Source of the DNA: Gammaproteobacteria bacterium
Lineage (GTDB): Bacteria; Pseudomonadota; Gammaproteobacteria; Steroidobacterales; Rariloculaceae
Length of the DNA stretch: 64,000 bases
Assembly (NCBI GenBank): GCA_022826245.1
Contig: JAJDVG010000040.1
Coordinates: 1 to 64,000, forward strand
Direction of reading: 5' to 3'
Shown: piece by piece, positions 34,289-44,826 of the stretch
How positions within the stretch are numbered: the first letter of the stretch is position 1
Layout: every line of letters starts with the position of its first letter
The notes under the pieces: generated by a model
What the model was told of the DNA's origin: nothing
Seen by the model: only the letters and a program-made list of their open reading frames with translations
Databases searched by the model: none
Program-made: the position numbers and the translations under genes

Positions 34289-34939
34289 ATGGACCCGCGG
34301 TTGAAGGAACGACTCATCGGCGCAGCCGTGCTGGTGGCGCTGGGAGTGTGGCTGATTCCCTGGATCCTCGACGGTCCCGACCGGCAGCCCGCTCAGACCG
34401 AGACCGAGCCCGCGGTGGTGCTGCCGTCTCAGCCGGACGAATCCGCGCCGCTGCGAACGCGGACTGTCGATCTCGGCGGGCGTCCCGGCGCCGCGGCGGC
34501 TGCGCCCGAGACGGCCGTTGCAGACAATGCGGCAGCCGCGCCGAATGATCCCGACACCGATGCCGCCGGCGAGCCCCCGGCCCCGCAGCTTTCGGAACCC
34601 GTCGTGGCCCGTACGCGCGACGTGCGGGGCGTGGCCGCACCAGGCGCGCTGCGCCCGCCACCGAATCCTGAACCGGAATCCCGGACTGTCGCCGGCCGGA
34701 TCGAAGCGGGCGACTGGGTCGTTCAGCTTGGCAGCTTCAGCGAGCAGGACAATGCCGAGCGGCTGGCGGCTCGAGTGACGACACACGGCTTCGAGCCCGC
34801 CGTTTCAGTTTTCAGGGCCGGCGGGCAGCCCATGTACCGCGTCCGCGTCGGGCCCTACGACTCGCGCGGCCGCGCCGACGAGACCGCGTCTACACTCGCC
34901 GCGAACGGGTTCGTCGCACAGGTCGTCGATGCGAACTGA
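34289..34939 (+). CDS. SPOR-domain protein (DedD-like)
   Basis: N-terminal TM LIGAAVLVALGVWLIPWIL; SPOR WVVQLGSFSEQDNAERLAARV...YRVRVGPY. Confidence 0.9.
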   Translation: MDPRLKERLIGAAVLVALGVWLIPWILDGPDRQPAQTETEPAVVLPSQPDESAPLRTRTVDLGGRPGAAAAAPETAVADNAAAAPNDPDTDAAGEPPAPQLSEPVVARTRDVRGVAAPGALRPPPNPEPESRTVAGRIEAGDWVVQLGSFSEQDNAERLAARVTTHGFEPAVSVFRAGGQPMYRVRVGPYDSRGRADETASTLAANGFVAQVVDAN

Positions 34940-34960
34940 CTTCCCGTCAGACGAGGAAAC

Positions 34961-35539
34961 ATGTCCTGGGCCGACTGGTTGATCATTGGCGTTTGCCTGC
35001 TTTCGGGCGCGTACGGGTTCTGGCGCGGATTCGCCAGCGAGGTCGTTTCGCTTGCGACCTGGCTCGCTGCGATCTGGCTCGCATGGCGTTTCGGCGCGTT
35101 CGTCGAGCCGTTGCTCGGAGTCTGGGAGGCGGCGCCGGAGCTCAGGGTCTGGGCTGCGCGCATCGTGGTCTTCGTCATCGTGCTCGTGGCCGGGGGATTG
35201 CTGGCCTGGATGGCGCGTGGACTCGTCAAACACACGGGCCTGACGGGAACGGACCGGAGCCTCGGAGCGCTTTTCGGCGTGGCCCGCGGCGTGCTGATCG
35301 TCGGCCTCGGCGTCATCGGCATGCAGTTCGCCGGGCTCGATCAGGACCCCTGGTGGCAGCGTTCGAAGCTCAGGCCCACGAGCAGCCAGGTCGCCGAAGC
35401 GATCCGCTACTACGCGGAACTCGGCGGCCGCTATCTGGCGGCCCGTGACGAGAGCCCGGCGGCGTCGGACAGGCGAGGCGGAGATTCGACTCGGGTTTCC
35501 GGAGGCGCAAGCATTCACATGACCGTCCGCGAGCATTAA
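34961..35539 (+). CDS. cvpA: CvpA family protein
   Basis: Multi-TM; GAYGFWRGFASEVVSLATWLAA; position between dedD and purF. Confidence 0.93.
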   Translation: MSWADWLIIGVCLLSGAYGFWRGFASEVVSLATWLAAIWLAWRFGAFVEPLLGVWEAAPELRVWAARIVVFVIVLVAGGLLAWMARGLVKHTGLTGTDRSLGALFGVARGVLIVGLGVIGMQFAGLDQDPWWQRSKLRPTSSQVAEAIRYYAELGGRYLAARDESPAASDRRGGDSTRVSGGASIHMTVREH

Positions 35540-35542
35540 ACG

Positions 35543-37072
35543 ATGTGTGGAATAGTCGGAATCGTCGGACGCGAAGCGGTCAACCACCCGCTCTACAACG
35601 CGCTCACGGTACTCCAGCACCGCGGGCAGGACGCCGCCGGCATCATCACCGACGGCGACGGGCTGCTGCAGATCCGCAAGGGCAACGGACTCGTCCGCGA
35701 CGTGTTCGAGGAGCGCCACATGCGCAGGCTGCGCGGCAACGTCGGCATCGGCCACGTGCGCTATCCGACGGCCGGCAGCGCGAGCCAGTACGAGGCGCAG
35801 CCCTTCTACGTCAATTCGCCATACGGGGTCTGTCTCGCGCACAACGGCAATCTCGTCAACGCCGAGGAACTCAAGCAGCTCGTCGAGCTGCACGATCGCC
35901 GTCACCTGAACACGAATTCGGATTCGGAAATCCTGCTCAACGTGCTCGCTCATGAGCTCGGACGGCACTCGAGCAACGGGCTTCGTCCGCCGGAGATACT
36001 GGCCGCCGTGCAGTCGCTGCACCAGCGCTGCTCGGGCGGCTACGCGGTCGTCGCGATGATCTGCGGCCATGGCATCGTCGCGTTTCGCGATCCATACGGA
36101 ATCCGTCCGATCATACTCGGAGTGCGCGAAACGCCGGCCGGCGTCGAGCGCATGGTGGCTTCGGAGAGCGTCGCGCTCGATGCGCTCGGTTTCGAGGTCG
36201 ACCGGGACATCCTGCCGGGCGAAGCCGTCTTCATTGGCAAGGACGGGGCGCTGCACAGCAGGGAATTCGACGGCGAGGCCGTCTATTCGCCGTGCATCTT
36301 CGAATTCGTCTATTTCGCACGTCCCGACTCGATCATCGACAATCTCTCGGTCTACAAGGCGCGCCTGCGGATGGGGGAGACGCTCGCGGCGAAGATTCAG
36401 CGGACCCGGCCGCATCACGATATCGATGTCGTCATCCCGATCCCGGACACGTCGCGGACGGCTGCGATGCAGGTCGCGTACCGGCTCGGGCTCAAGTACC
36501 GCGAAGGGTTCATCAAGAACCGCTACATCGGGCGCACGTTCATCATGCCCGAACAGGCGGCGCGGCAGGCGTCCGTGCGGCGCAAGCTCAATGCGATCGA
36601 TCTCGAGTTCGGCGGCAAGAACGTGCTGCTCGTGGACGATTCGATCGTCCGCGGGACGACGTCGCGCCAGATCGTCGAAATGGCCAGGGAAGCCGGCGCG
36701 CGTAGCGTCTATTTCGCTTCGGCCTCGCCGCCCGTCCGCCATCCCAACGTCTACGGCATCGATATGCCGGCCGCCCACGAGCTCATTGCCGCAGGTCGTA
36801 CCGAGGAGCAGGTGCAGCAGTTCATCGGCGCCGACTGGCTCGTGTATCAGGACCTTGAAGATCTCGTGGATGCCGTCGACCACGACAAGTCCGATATCGT
36901 CGCTTTCGATACTTCGTGCTTCTCGGGTGAGTACGTTACCGGCGACGTGAGCAGCGAATACCTCCACGCGCTCGAGGTCGTGCGCTCGAACACGGCCAAG
37001 GCCAGGCGGGACGAACGCGTCCGCCGGGACGAGGTCGGCGACGACGCGATGCAGGCCGCGGCGGGCCTTTAG
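35543..37072 (+). CDS. purF: Amidophosphoribosyltransferase
   Basis: MCGIVGIVG Cys nucleophile; [22 protein letters not shown] loop. Confidence 0.97.
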   Translation: MCGIVGIVGREAVNHPLYNALTVLQHRGQDAAGIITDGDGLLQIRKGNGLVRDVFEERHMRRLRGNVGIGHVRYPTAGSASQYEAQPFYVNSPYGVCLAHNGNLVNAEELKQLVELHDRRHLNTNSDSEILLNVLAHELGRHSSNGLRPPEILAAVQSLHQRCSGGYAVVAMICGHGIVAFRDPYGIRPIILGVRETPAGVERMVASESVALDALGFEVDRDILPGEAVFIGKDGALHSREFDGEAVYSPCIFEFVYFARPDSIIDNLSVYKARLRMGETLAAKIQRTRPHHDIDVVIPIPDTSRTAAMQVAYRLGLKYREGFIKNRYIGRTFIMPEQAARQASVRRKLNAIDLEFGGKNVLLVDDSIVRGTTSRQIVEMAREAGARSVYFASASPPVRHPNVYGIDMPAAHELIAAGRTEEQVQQFIGADWLVYQDLEDLVDAVDHDKSDIVAFDTSCFSGEYVTGDVSSEYLHALEVVRSNTAKARRDERVRRDEVGDDAMQAAAGL

Positions 37073-37099
37073 GCGGAGGCGGCTCCCCGGCGCCGCCGC

Positions 37100-37816
37100 T
37101 CAGATTTCGACGAGCTCGAAGCCCTTCTGGTCCCAACGTACGACACTTGCGCCGTCGTGCCACTCGCCGAGGACGATCCGCAGCGCCTTTTCCCCGTCAA
37201 GCGTAATTTCGTGCACGGCAGGCCGGTGCGTATGCCCGTGGAGCAGCGTCCTGACCCCGAAGCGCTGCATCGTCGCTTCCACGGCTGCCTGGTTCACGTC
37301 CATGATGTCTTCGGGCTTGGCCGCGATCTCGGTGCGGCTGAGCTGACGCAGGCCATCGGCGATCGCGCGCCGCTCCTTGAGCGGCTTGGCCAGAAACGCA
37401 GCCTGCCAGGCCGGATCGCGCACGGTCGCGCGCAGCGTCATGTAGTCCTTGTCGTCCGTGCACAGCAGGTCGCCGTGGGTCAGCAGCACCGCTGTGCCGT
37501 GGACTTCGACCGTTTCGTAGTCGCCGAGCAGCGTGCAGCCGGTCTCGGCGACGAAACGCTCGCCGATCAGGAAATCGCGATTGCCGTGCATGATGAAGCA
37601 CGCCGTGCCCGAGCGGGTCAGATGCTTCAGCGCGGCGGCGACCGGACGAACGCCGGCGTCCGTATCGTCGTCGCCGATCCACGCTTCGAACAGGTCGCCG
37701 AGGATGTACAGGCGCTCTGCGATGCACGCTTCGCGTTCGGCGAAGTCGATGAACCGCTCGATTCCTTCAGGGTGCGCCGACTCCAGGTGAAGGTCGGAGA
37801 TGAAGAAGACCGCCAC
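37100..37816 (-). CDS. lpxH: UDP-2,3-diacylglucosamine diphosphatase
   Basis: FISDLHLES; MHGNRDFLIGERF; LLHGHTHRPAVHE. Confidence 0.95.
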   Translation of the reverse strand: MAVFFISDLHLESAHPEGIERFIDFAEREACIAERLYILGDLFEAWIGDDDTDAGVRPVAAALKHLTRSGTACFIMHGNRDFLIGERFVAETGCTLLGDYETVEVHGTAVLLTHGDLLCTDDKDYMTLRATVRDPAWQAAFLAKPLKERRAIADGLRQLSRTEIAAKPEDIMDVNQAAVEATMQRFGVRTLLHGHTHRPAVHEITLDGEKALRIVLGEWHDGASVVRWDQKGFELVEI

Positions 37817-37823
37817 GTGGCGG

Positions 37824-38402
37824 CTACTCGATCAGCAGGACGACGTTCTCGATGACGATCGGGTTCACGGGCACGCTGCGGTCGAACTCGCCGCCGGCGC
37901 CGGTCGGCGCGTGGCCGATCTCGTCAACGATATCCATGCCTTCGACGACCGTACCGAACACCGTATATCCCCAGCGGGTCGGGCGCGGGTTCAGATCGAG
38001 GTTGTCGACGAGATTGACGTAGAATTGCGTCGTGCCGGAATGCGGCTCGGCCGTCCGTGCCATGCCGACCGTGCCGCGCAGGTTGCTGAGCCCGTTGCCC
38101 GATTCGTTGACTACCGAGCCTTCAGTCGGCTTCAGCATGAGATCGGTGGTGTAGCCTCCGCCCTGGGCGATGAATCCGCTGACTACGCGATGAAACACCG
38201 TGCCCGCGTAGAAGCCGGTGGTGACGTTTCTCAGAAATGCCTCGACGGTCAGCGGCGCCCGGCCCTGATCGAGTTCTATGACAAAGTCGCCGGCGCTCGT
38301 CTCCACGCGAACTCGCGGATCCGCCGAAATGATGGAAAGATCCTGGCCAAGAACCTGCGCGGTCGGCAACAGCAGGCTTAGCAATACGATCGCTGACCTC
38401 AT
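37824..38402 (-). CDS. Cyclophilin-type peptidyl-prolyl cis-trans isomerase, signal peptide-bearing
   Basis: MRSAIVLLSLLLPTAQVLGQ signal; FHRVVSGFIAQGGGY; GTVGMARTAEPHSGTTQFYVNLVDN. Confidence 0.93.
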   Translation of the reverse strand: MRSAIVLLSLLLPTAQVLGQDLSIISADPRVRVETSAGDFVIELDQGRAPLTVEAFLRNVTTGFYAGTVFHRVVSGFIAQGGGYTTDLMLKPTEGSVVNESGNGLSNLRGTVGMARTAEPHSGTTQFYVNLVDNLDLNPRPTRWGYTVFGTVVEGMDIVDEIGHAPTGAGGEFDRSVPVNPIVIENVVLLIE

Positions 38403-38485
38403 GACTGAATACCGTGCGTTGCCTGGCGGGACCCCCGATGATAGCCAAGTCGCCGCCGCCGTTGCACTGCGCGCCGCGCAGAACC

Positions 38486-39415
38486 TCATCCGCTCGGGCG
38501 AAGTTCCGCGGCCCTGACGGTGTTCGCCATGAGCATCGCGATCGTCAGCGGCCCGACGCCGCCCGGCACGGGCGTGAGCGCGCCTGCCGCCTCGGCGACG
38601 TTCGGGTGCACGTCGCCGACGAGGACCGAACCGCGGCGCTCGAAGAGTTCGAGCCGTTTCGGTTGCGTAGCGAGGAGTTGTCGGGCCTGGTCGGCATCGG
38701 TGACCCGGTTCATGCCGACATCGATCACGACGGCGCCGGGCTTGACGAATTCCTGCGTGACGAGGCCCGCGCGGCCGATCGCCGCGACGAGGATATCCGC
38801 CTCGCGGGCCACGCCCGGCAGGTCCCGCGTCCTCGAGTGGCACACGGTCACGGTTGCATTGCGGTGCATGAGCAGCATCGCCATGGGTTTGCCCACGATG
38901 TCGGAGCGGCCGATCACGACGGCGCGCGCGCCTTCGATGGCCAGACCTTCGCGATCGAGCATCTCGATGATCCCGGACGGTGTGCACGGCGCGAATCCGG
39001 TCCTGTTCTGCGCCAGATGCCCGGCCGAGATGGGGCTGAAACCGTCGACATCCTTGCCGGGATCGATGGCGTCGAATACGCGCTGCGCGGCGTTCGCGCC
39101 CATCGCCGCGGGCAGCGGCGACTGCACGAGGATGCCGTCGATTCGGGCGCTCGCATTGAACCGTTCGACGACGGCGAGCGTCTCTTCGAGCGTCGAACTG
39201 CCCGGCAGCGTCTCGAGCGTGACGCCCATACCGGAGTCTTCGGCGGTCCTGAGCTTGTTGCGGACGTAAACATGCGAAGCGGGATCGTCGCCGACGATCG
39301 CGATCGCCAGGTGCGGCGGACGTCCGAGCCCCTCGCGCACGGCCGCGATACGTGCTGCGAGGTCATCCCTGATTTGCTGCGCGATGGCCTTCCCGTCGAT
39401 AATTCTGGCCGGCAT
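38486..39415 (-). CDS. folD: Bifunctional methylenetetrahydrofolate dehydrogenase / cyclohydrolase
   Basis: VGDDPASHVYVRNK; DGILVQSPLP; VVIGRSDIVGKPMAMLL; GGVGPLTIAMLMANT. Confidence 0.96.
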   Translation of the reverse strand: MPARIIDGKAIAQQIRDDLAARIAAVREGLGRPPHLAIAIVGDDPASHVYVRNKLRTAEDSGMGVTLETLPGSSTLEETLAVVERFNASARIDGILVQSPLPAAMGANAAQRVFDAIDPGKDVDGFSPISAGHLAQNRTGFAPCTPSGIIEMLDREGLAIEGARAVVIGRSDIVGKPMAMLLMHRNATVTVCHSRTRDLPGVAREADILVAAIGRAGLVTQEFVKPGAVVIDVGMNRVTDADQARQLLATQPKRLELFERRGSVLVGDVHPNVAEAAGALTPVPGGVGPLTIAMLMANTVRAAELRPSG

Positions 39416-39547
39416 CCGCTTTACCCCGTGGGCGAAGGAGCGCGGATTCTCGCACGGCGTTTCGGCGAGCCTCAAGCGCGGCGTTCGATTGATTCGACGG
39501 TCCACGGCCCATACCATCTTGCTCTGGCGTCGATCGTCGACGCGAAT

Positions 39548-39624
39548 CGGGGCATGGCGCAGTCTGGTAGCGCATCTGCTTTGGGAGCAGAGGGTCGGCG
39601 GTTCAAATCCGTCTGCCCCGACCA
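39548..39624 (+). tRNA. tRNA-Pro (TGG)
   Basis: CGGGGCA...TGCCCCG acceptor stem, anticodon loop CTTTGGGA, encoded CCA. Confidence 0.95.
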
Positions 39625-39664
39625 GTTTCAATGAATTCGACAGGAGGTAATCACCACGACGAGA

Positions 39665-39741
39665 GCGCCCGTAGCTCAACCGGATAGAGCATCGGCCTTC
39701 TAAGCCGAGGGTTGCAGGTTCGAGTCCTGCCGGGCGCGCCA
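39665..39741 (+). tRNA. tRNA-Arg (TCT)
   Basis: GCGCCCG...CGGGCGC acceptor stem, anticodon TCT, encoded CCA. Confidence 0.95.
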
Positions 39742-39874
39742 TTTTGCTACACGACCAAGCGCCATCGCAGGTGCTTGCCGGCTCTTGTGTCGCCCATGAA
39801 CCAGTTGGCGGGGAGGGCGACGGTATTTCAGGGCGACCTTGAACTGTTGCCGACCAGCCCGCGGACCCCCGGCA

Positions 39875-41746
39875 TCAATTTTCACCGGCCGCACTTGCGC
39901 TGGGGCCCGATGCAACTCCTCGGAAATCGGTTTCACCGGGCTTTCTGGGGTTTGCCTGGAACACGCAGCACGTCAGATCCCGGGCCCAGCAACTCTCGAC
40001 CGGGCATTCCGTATTGCCTTCGTCCTGCAATCGTTGCCAGGCGTGGTGGAGCGCGTCGTCGCGGCTGTGGAAGAAGTGGTGTTCCCCCGCCACGTCGAAA
40101 AAGCCGGTGCGGCGAAGGGCCTCCGTCACGTTTCCCGGTACGCGTGCGAACAATATCGAGATATCGAGACCGGCCAGGGTTTCGGAGAGCGTGCGCAGCA
40201 TGGCCTCGCCCGTGGCGTCGATTTCGTTGATGGCAACGGCATCGACGATGATGAACTTGAGGCCCGGCATCGCCGACACCCGCTCGAGCACCTTGTTTTC
40301 GAAGTAGGTGGTGTTGGCGAAGAACAGCGGCCCCTCGAAGCGCAGCATCTCGATCTTCGGACACTGTCCGGAGTCCGCGCGGCCCGCTTCGCGCAAACCG
40401 CCCTCGGCGTGGCGGGACAGGGAATAGATACGCGGGCTCATGGTGCGGTAGATATAGAGTCCGAGCGACAGCAGCACCCCCGTAACGATGCCGGTTTCAA
40501 GATTGGGTGCAAATGCCAGCGTCAGCACAAAGGTGGTCAGCGCGACGATGCCGTCGTGTTTCTGCGCTTTCCACGCATGAATCATCGGCTTGATCCGCAC
40601 CAGCCCACCCACGGCCATGATGATGATGATGGCCAGCGTCGGTTGCGGCAGGTGATACAGCAGGGGTGTCAGCAGTATCAGTGTCAGTCCGACAGTGGCG
40701 CCGGTGATCACCGCCGAGAAACCGGTGACCGCGCCCGCCTCGGCATTGACCGCTGAGCGGGAAAACGACCCCGCAACGGCATATCCCTGAAAGCAGCTCG
40801 CGGCGATGTTGCCGAGCCCCTGCCCGATCAGTTCCTGGTTGGCGTCGAGGCGCTGGCGCGTCCGCACGGCCAGGGCCTTGGCGACGGAGATCGCCTCCAT
40901 GAATCCGATCAGAGCGATGGTGACGGCAATGCCGGAGAGTTGCGTGATCGTGGAAAAGTCCAGTTGCGGCAATTCGAACGGGGGCAAGCCCCGCGGGATG
41001 CTGCCGACCACCTGGCCGCCAAAATTCTCGAAACCGATGATCCAGGACACGAGGGTCGTGACGATCACGGCGAGCAGTACGTTCGGCAGTTTGGGGTAGT
41101 AGCGTCTGATGGCGACGATCGCCACCAGCGTCAGCAGCGTGATGCTGATCGTCGGCCAGTGCGGCGACTCGACAGCCAGCACGATCGACTGCCAGACGGT
41201 TTCGTAGTGCTGGTCCGTTGGCCCGGGCTCGACGCCGAAAAGGTTTCCGAGTTGCGATGTGGCGATGATGATGGCGGCGGCGTTGGTAAAGCCGAGCACA
41301 ACGGGGTGCGACAGGAAGGCGATCAGGAAGCCCAGGCGAATCATTCCGAGTATCACCTGTACCAGCCCGATGAGCAGTGCCAGGGTGACGGCGTAGCTGA
41401 GATAGGCTTGCGGATTGTCCGCCGCGAGCGGCCCGAGCGCCGAGGCGGTCAACAGCGATACGACCGCGACGGGACCGGTGGCCAGTTGCCGGGAGGAGCC
41501 GAAAATGGAGGCTATGGCGACCGGCAGAAACGAAGCGTACAGGCCGTAGTGCGGCGGCAGGCCGGCCAATTGCGCATAGGCCATGGATTGTGGAACGAGC
41601 ACCAGGGCGACGGTGACGCCGGCAGTGATGTCGGCTCTGCGAACTGCGGGGTGCTTCAGTTCTCCGATCCAGTCCGCAAAAGGCGTGAAATGTGCCAGCA
41701 GACTCCGGGCAAACTGGATCGAGCGATGTAGGGAAGGGCGTTCCAT
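39875..41746 (-). CDS. SulP/SLC26 family anion transporter with STAS domain
   Basis: AGVTVALVLVPQSMAYAQLAGLPPHYGLYAS; C-terminal STAS LKFIIVDAVAINEIDATGEAML. Confidence 0.95.
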   Translation of the reverse strand: MERPSLHRSIQFARSLLAHFTPFADWIGELKHPAVRRADITAGVTVALVLVPQSMAYAQLAGLPPHYGLYASFLPVAIASIFGSSRQLATGPVAVVSLLTASALGPLAADNPQAYLSYAVTLALLIGLVQVILGMIRLGFLIAFLSHPVVLGFTNAAAIIIATSQLGNLFGVEPGPTDQHYETVWQSIVLAVESPHWPTISITLLTLVAIVAIRRYYPKLPNVLLAVIVTTLVSWIIGFENFGGQVVGSIPRGLPPFELPQLDFSTITQLSGIAVTIALIGFMEAISVAKALAVRTRQRLDANQELIGQGLGNIAASCFQGYAVAGSFSRSAVNAEAGAVTGFSAVITGATVGLTLILLTPLLYHLPQPTLAIIIIMAVGGLVRIKPMIHAWKAQKHDGIVALTTFVLTLAFAPNLETGIVTGVLLSLGLYIYRTMSPRIYSLSRHAEGGLREAGRADSGQCPKIEMLRFEGPLFFANTTYFENKVLERVSAMPGLKFIIVDAVAINEIDATGEAMLRTLSETLAGLDISILFARVPGNVTEALRRTGFFDVAGEHHFFHSRDDALHHAWQRLQDEGNTECPVESCWARDLTCCVFQANPRKPGETDFRGVASGPSASAAGEN

Positions 41747-41903
41747 ACCGCGTTATGACACGGAGGACGTATTCGCCGGTAGATTCATCCTAGCATACGC
41801 CGGGGCGGCGCCCGGTCGGCCGACTACGGGATGCGGCGCGACTGTCATGGCATCCCGAGGCGGGCGCGCCGCAAATTGATTACAATCGCAACCGGACAAC
41901 GAT

Positions 41904-41980
41904 GGTGGGCGTAGCTCAGTTGGTAGAGCCCCGGATTGTGGATCCGGTCGTCGTGGGTTCGAATCCCATCGTCCACCCCA
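41904..41980 (+). tRNA. tRNA-His (GTG)
   Basis: G-1 plus GTGGGCG/CGTCCAC acceptor stem, anticodon GTG, encoded CCA. Confidence 0.95.
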
Positions 41981-42000
41981 CCTGACAACGTGCAATACAC

Positions 42001-42077
42001 GGGCCGTTAGCTCAATCAGGCAGAGCAGTGGACTCTTAATCCATTGGTTGTAGGTTCGATTCCTACACGGCCCACCA
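42001..42077 (+). tRNA. tRNA-Lys (CTT)
   Basis: GGGCCGT...ACGGCCC acceptor stem, loop CTCTTAA, encoded CCA. Confidence 0.93.
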
Positions 42078-42161
42078 TCCGAAAGACGGGCGCCTGCGTC
42101 ACAGGCGATCGCGCGGCGCGATAGTGGAATCGCGAAATCACGGCAGAAGAGGCTGAAGACC

Positions 42162-43514
42162 ATGGTACAGGCTGGCGAGTCACCCGAATCGGTCGGCGGC
42201 GAGCCGACGCTGCGGCGCAGCATCAGCCTGTGGCAAATGACGCTATACGGCGCCGGAGGCATGCTGGGGGCCGGCATCTACGGCCTGATCGGGCAAGTCG
42301 CCGCCGAGATGTGGTCGGCGATCTGGCTGGCTTTTGCGCTGTCGCTGGTCGCCGCGGGACTGACGGGGCTGTCCTATGCCTCGCTTGGCTCCCGTTATCC
42401 GCGGGCGGGCGGCGCGGCCTACATCACGCAGCGCGCCTACCGCCGCAGTCTGCTGACCCACATGGTCGGCCTGACCGTGGCCTGCTCGGGCCTGACCTCG
42501 ATTGCCGCCGGCGCCCGCGTGGTGGGCGAGAATCTGCAGGCCCTGGCCGTTCTCGAAGGCCTGCCCACCGGGACGTTGGCGTTCATCTATGTAGCCATCG
42601 TGGGCGCGATCGTCTATCGCGGCATCCGCGAATCGATGTGGGCCAATGTCGCCCTGACACTGATGGAAGCGGGAGGCTTGCTGCTGGTAATCGCGGTGAG
42701 CCTGCGTTTCTGGGGCTCGGCGAACCTGATGGAGTTTCCGGTCGGCCCTGAAACCGAAGCAGGGCTTCCGCTGGTGTTCCTGGCGCAGGGTATCGTGCTC
42801 ACCTTCTACGCCTTCATCGGTTTCGAGGACTCGCTCAACGTCGCCGAGGAGTTGAAGAACCCGCGCCGCAACCTGCCGCTCGGCCTGATTATGGCGCTGC
42901 TGCTGACCGTCGTCATTTACATGAGCGTGGCGGTCAGCGCCGTCTCGGTCGTGCCCTGGCAGGAGCTGGCCGAGGCCAACGCGCCGCTCGCCGAAGTCGT
43001 GGCGCGCGCCGCACCCTGGTTCCCGGCGTGGGTGTTCATCGTGATTACCGTGTTCGCGGTCGCCAACACCGGTCTGATCAACTACGTGACCACGTCGCGT
43101 CTGCTCTACGGCATGGCGCGCGACGGGCACCTTCCGCCCGTACTCTCGAGAGTTCATCCGGTGCGGCGCACGCCGCACCTCGCGATCGGGCTGATCTTCC
43201 TGCTGATCGTGATTCTGATTCTTTCGGGCGACATCTCGGAACTGGCCTCGGCGACCGTATTGCTGCTGCTGTTGGTGTTTTTGATGGTGAACAGCGCACT
43301 GGTCGTCCTGAAGCTGCGGCCCGACGAACCCCCGGGCGGTTTCGAACTGCCGATCGCGGTGCCTGCGCTCGGCGCGGCCGTCTGCGTCGTGATGTTCGCA
43401 ACCCGCGTCGGCGCCGGGGACTGGCGCGCCCCGGTGATTGCCGGCGTACTGTTGCTCGGGGTGGCCGCGCTTTACTTCGTGCTCAGGCTCCGACGCGCAG
43501 CGGATGAGGGATAG
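42162..43514 (+). CDS. APC family amino acid permease
   Basis: 12-TM-like; LYGAGGMLGAGIYGLIGQVAAEM; FYAFIGFEDSLNVAEELKNPRRNLP. Confidence 0.93.
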   Translation: MVQAGESPESVGGEPTLRRSISLWQMTLYGAGGMLGAGIYGLIGQVAAEMWSAIWLAFALSLVAAGLTGLSYASLGSRYPRAGGAAYITQRAYRRSLLTHMVGLTVACSGLTSIAAGARVVGENLQALAVLEGLPTGTLAFIYVAIVGAIVYRGIRESMWANVALTLMEAGGLLLVIAVSLRFWGSANLMEFPVGPETEAGLPLVFLAQGIVLTFYAFIGFEDSLNVAEELKNPRRNLPLGLIMALLLTVVIYMSVAVSAVSVVPWQELAEANAPLAEVVARAAPWFPAWVFIVITVFAVANTGLINYVTTSRLLYGMARDGHLPPVLSRVHPVRRTPHLAIGLIFLLIVILILSGDISELASATVLLLLLVFLMVNSALVVLKLRPDEPPGGFELPIAVPALGAAVCVVMFATRVGAGDWRAPVIAGVLLLGVAALYFVLRLRRAADEG

Positions 43515-43606
43515 CATCCGGCTCGGGGCCGGCGTTCGGCCGGAGTCGTGGCTTCCTTGCCGGAAACAAGGGCGGGGTCGTTGAAGATCGTTGCCGGCAC
43601 GCAGGT

Positions 43607-44185
43607 TCATCCGCCGGCCGGTCGGTCCGGCGGCGCCTGTCCGGTTCTGCGCAGGAACGCCTTGATGTGCGATGTCTCGAACTCCTGATAGTAGGCCGTG
43701 ATCATGAAGACCGGTTCGAAGTGCTGCCGATGGGCTGCGATGAAGCCCTCGAGGGATTCCTGGACGGTCTCGAGCACCGCTTGATGCGCCGGCACGCTCC
43801 AGTGCCCGGGCTGCTCCATGATGACGCGGCACGAGACTGCGCGGCATTCGACAAAGAGGTCGGAGTACTCGGGTCCGGCGCGTTCGACGTGCGCCTCGAT
43901 CTGCGGCTGCATCGATCGGGCCCACTCCGGGTCGCGCGGCTCCTCCGCGAACAGCAGGTCGGCGCGCAGGCGGTCGTGAACCATGACCGAGAACTCGGCG
44001 TTGACGACCTCCTCGAACTGTGACGCGTCGAGGCCGCTGGCGCCGGTGCCTGCGAATCGGATCAGCAGATGCCCGTCATCGTCACTGAAGACGAAGTTCC
44101 GGTCTGACTGGGTTTGGCCGTATTGCGGCCACATCAGCAGGACCCATCCCAGCGCGATGACGGCGGAGGAAACGGTGGCTCGCAT
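43607..44185 (-). CDS. Hypothetical protein with N-terminal signal/anchor (EPRDPEWARSMQPQIEAH... VECRAVSCRV)
   Basis: Full-length ORF with hydrophobic leader and one CxxxxC pair. Confidence 0.7.
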   Translation of the reverse strand: MRATVSSAVIALGWVLLMWPQYGQTQSDRNFVFSDDDGHLLIRFAGTGASGLDASQFEEVVNAEFSVMVHDRLRADLLFAEEPRDPEWARSMQPQIEAHVERAGPEYSDLFVECRAVSCRVIMEQPGHWSVPAHQAVLETVQESLEGFIAAHRQHFEPVFMITAYYQEFETSHIKAFLRRTGQAPPDRPAGG

Positions 44186-44399
44186 GACCGATTGCCGGCC
44201 CCGATAGCTTCGATGCCGGCAATTCTGCCTGTCTGCGGTCCCGCATTGTCAAGTGATCTGTGGCCGTGGCATATCGGTCCCGAACCGATTGTGATGAAAT
44301 GGGGGGTGGTGTTAGTCTGATACGACGAAAAAATTGTCTGAACATCAGGCAGAACGGGCTTACGGTTGTCGATCACTGACTCCTTTGGAGGCAAATGAA

Positions 44400-44792
44400 A
44401 TGCTAAAGCGGACTTTGGGAACAATCATTTTTTCCGGGTGGTTTCTGGCCAGCGGCGCATTGTTGGCGCATCACTCCCTGTCAGCGGTTTACGACATCCG
44501 CGGCCAGGGGGAAGTGACGGGCGTCGTCAAGAAGGTCGAGTTCGTCAACCCTCACGGGGTGATGACGATCGAGGTGCCGAATGACGACGGCGAATCGACC
44601 GAATGGGAATTGACGACGGGTTCGGCCAACACGCTGTCGAGCCTCGGCTTCGGCGGCGACGGCCCGAACAACGTCATCGCCGGCGATGTCGTCACCATCA
44701 CGTTCTACCCGGCCCGCAACGGCACGCCCCTGGGCTTCATCCGGTCGATCACACTGGCGGACGAGCGCACGATCGAGTTCGAGATCGAATAG
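44400..44792 (+). CDS. DUF6152-type small exported protein
   Basis: Signal peptide ending LLA|HHSLSAVYD; EFVNPHGVMTIEV. Confidence 0.75.
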   Translation: MLKRTLGTIIFSGWFLASGALLAHHSLSAVYDIRGQGEVTGVVKKVEFVNPHGVMTIEVPNDDGESTEWELTTGSANTLSSLGFGGDGPNNVIAGDVVTITFYPARNGTPLGFIRSITLADERTIEFEIE

Positions 44793-44826
44793 GGCCTGAT
44801 TCCAACAATTCACGGGGGAAACGATC

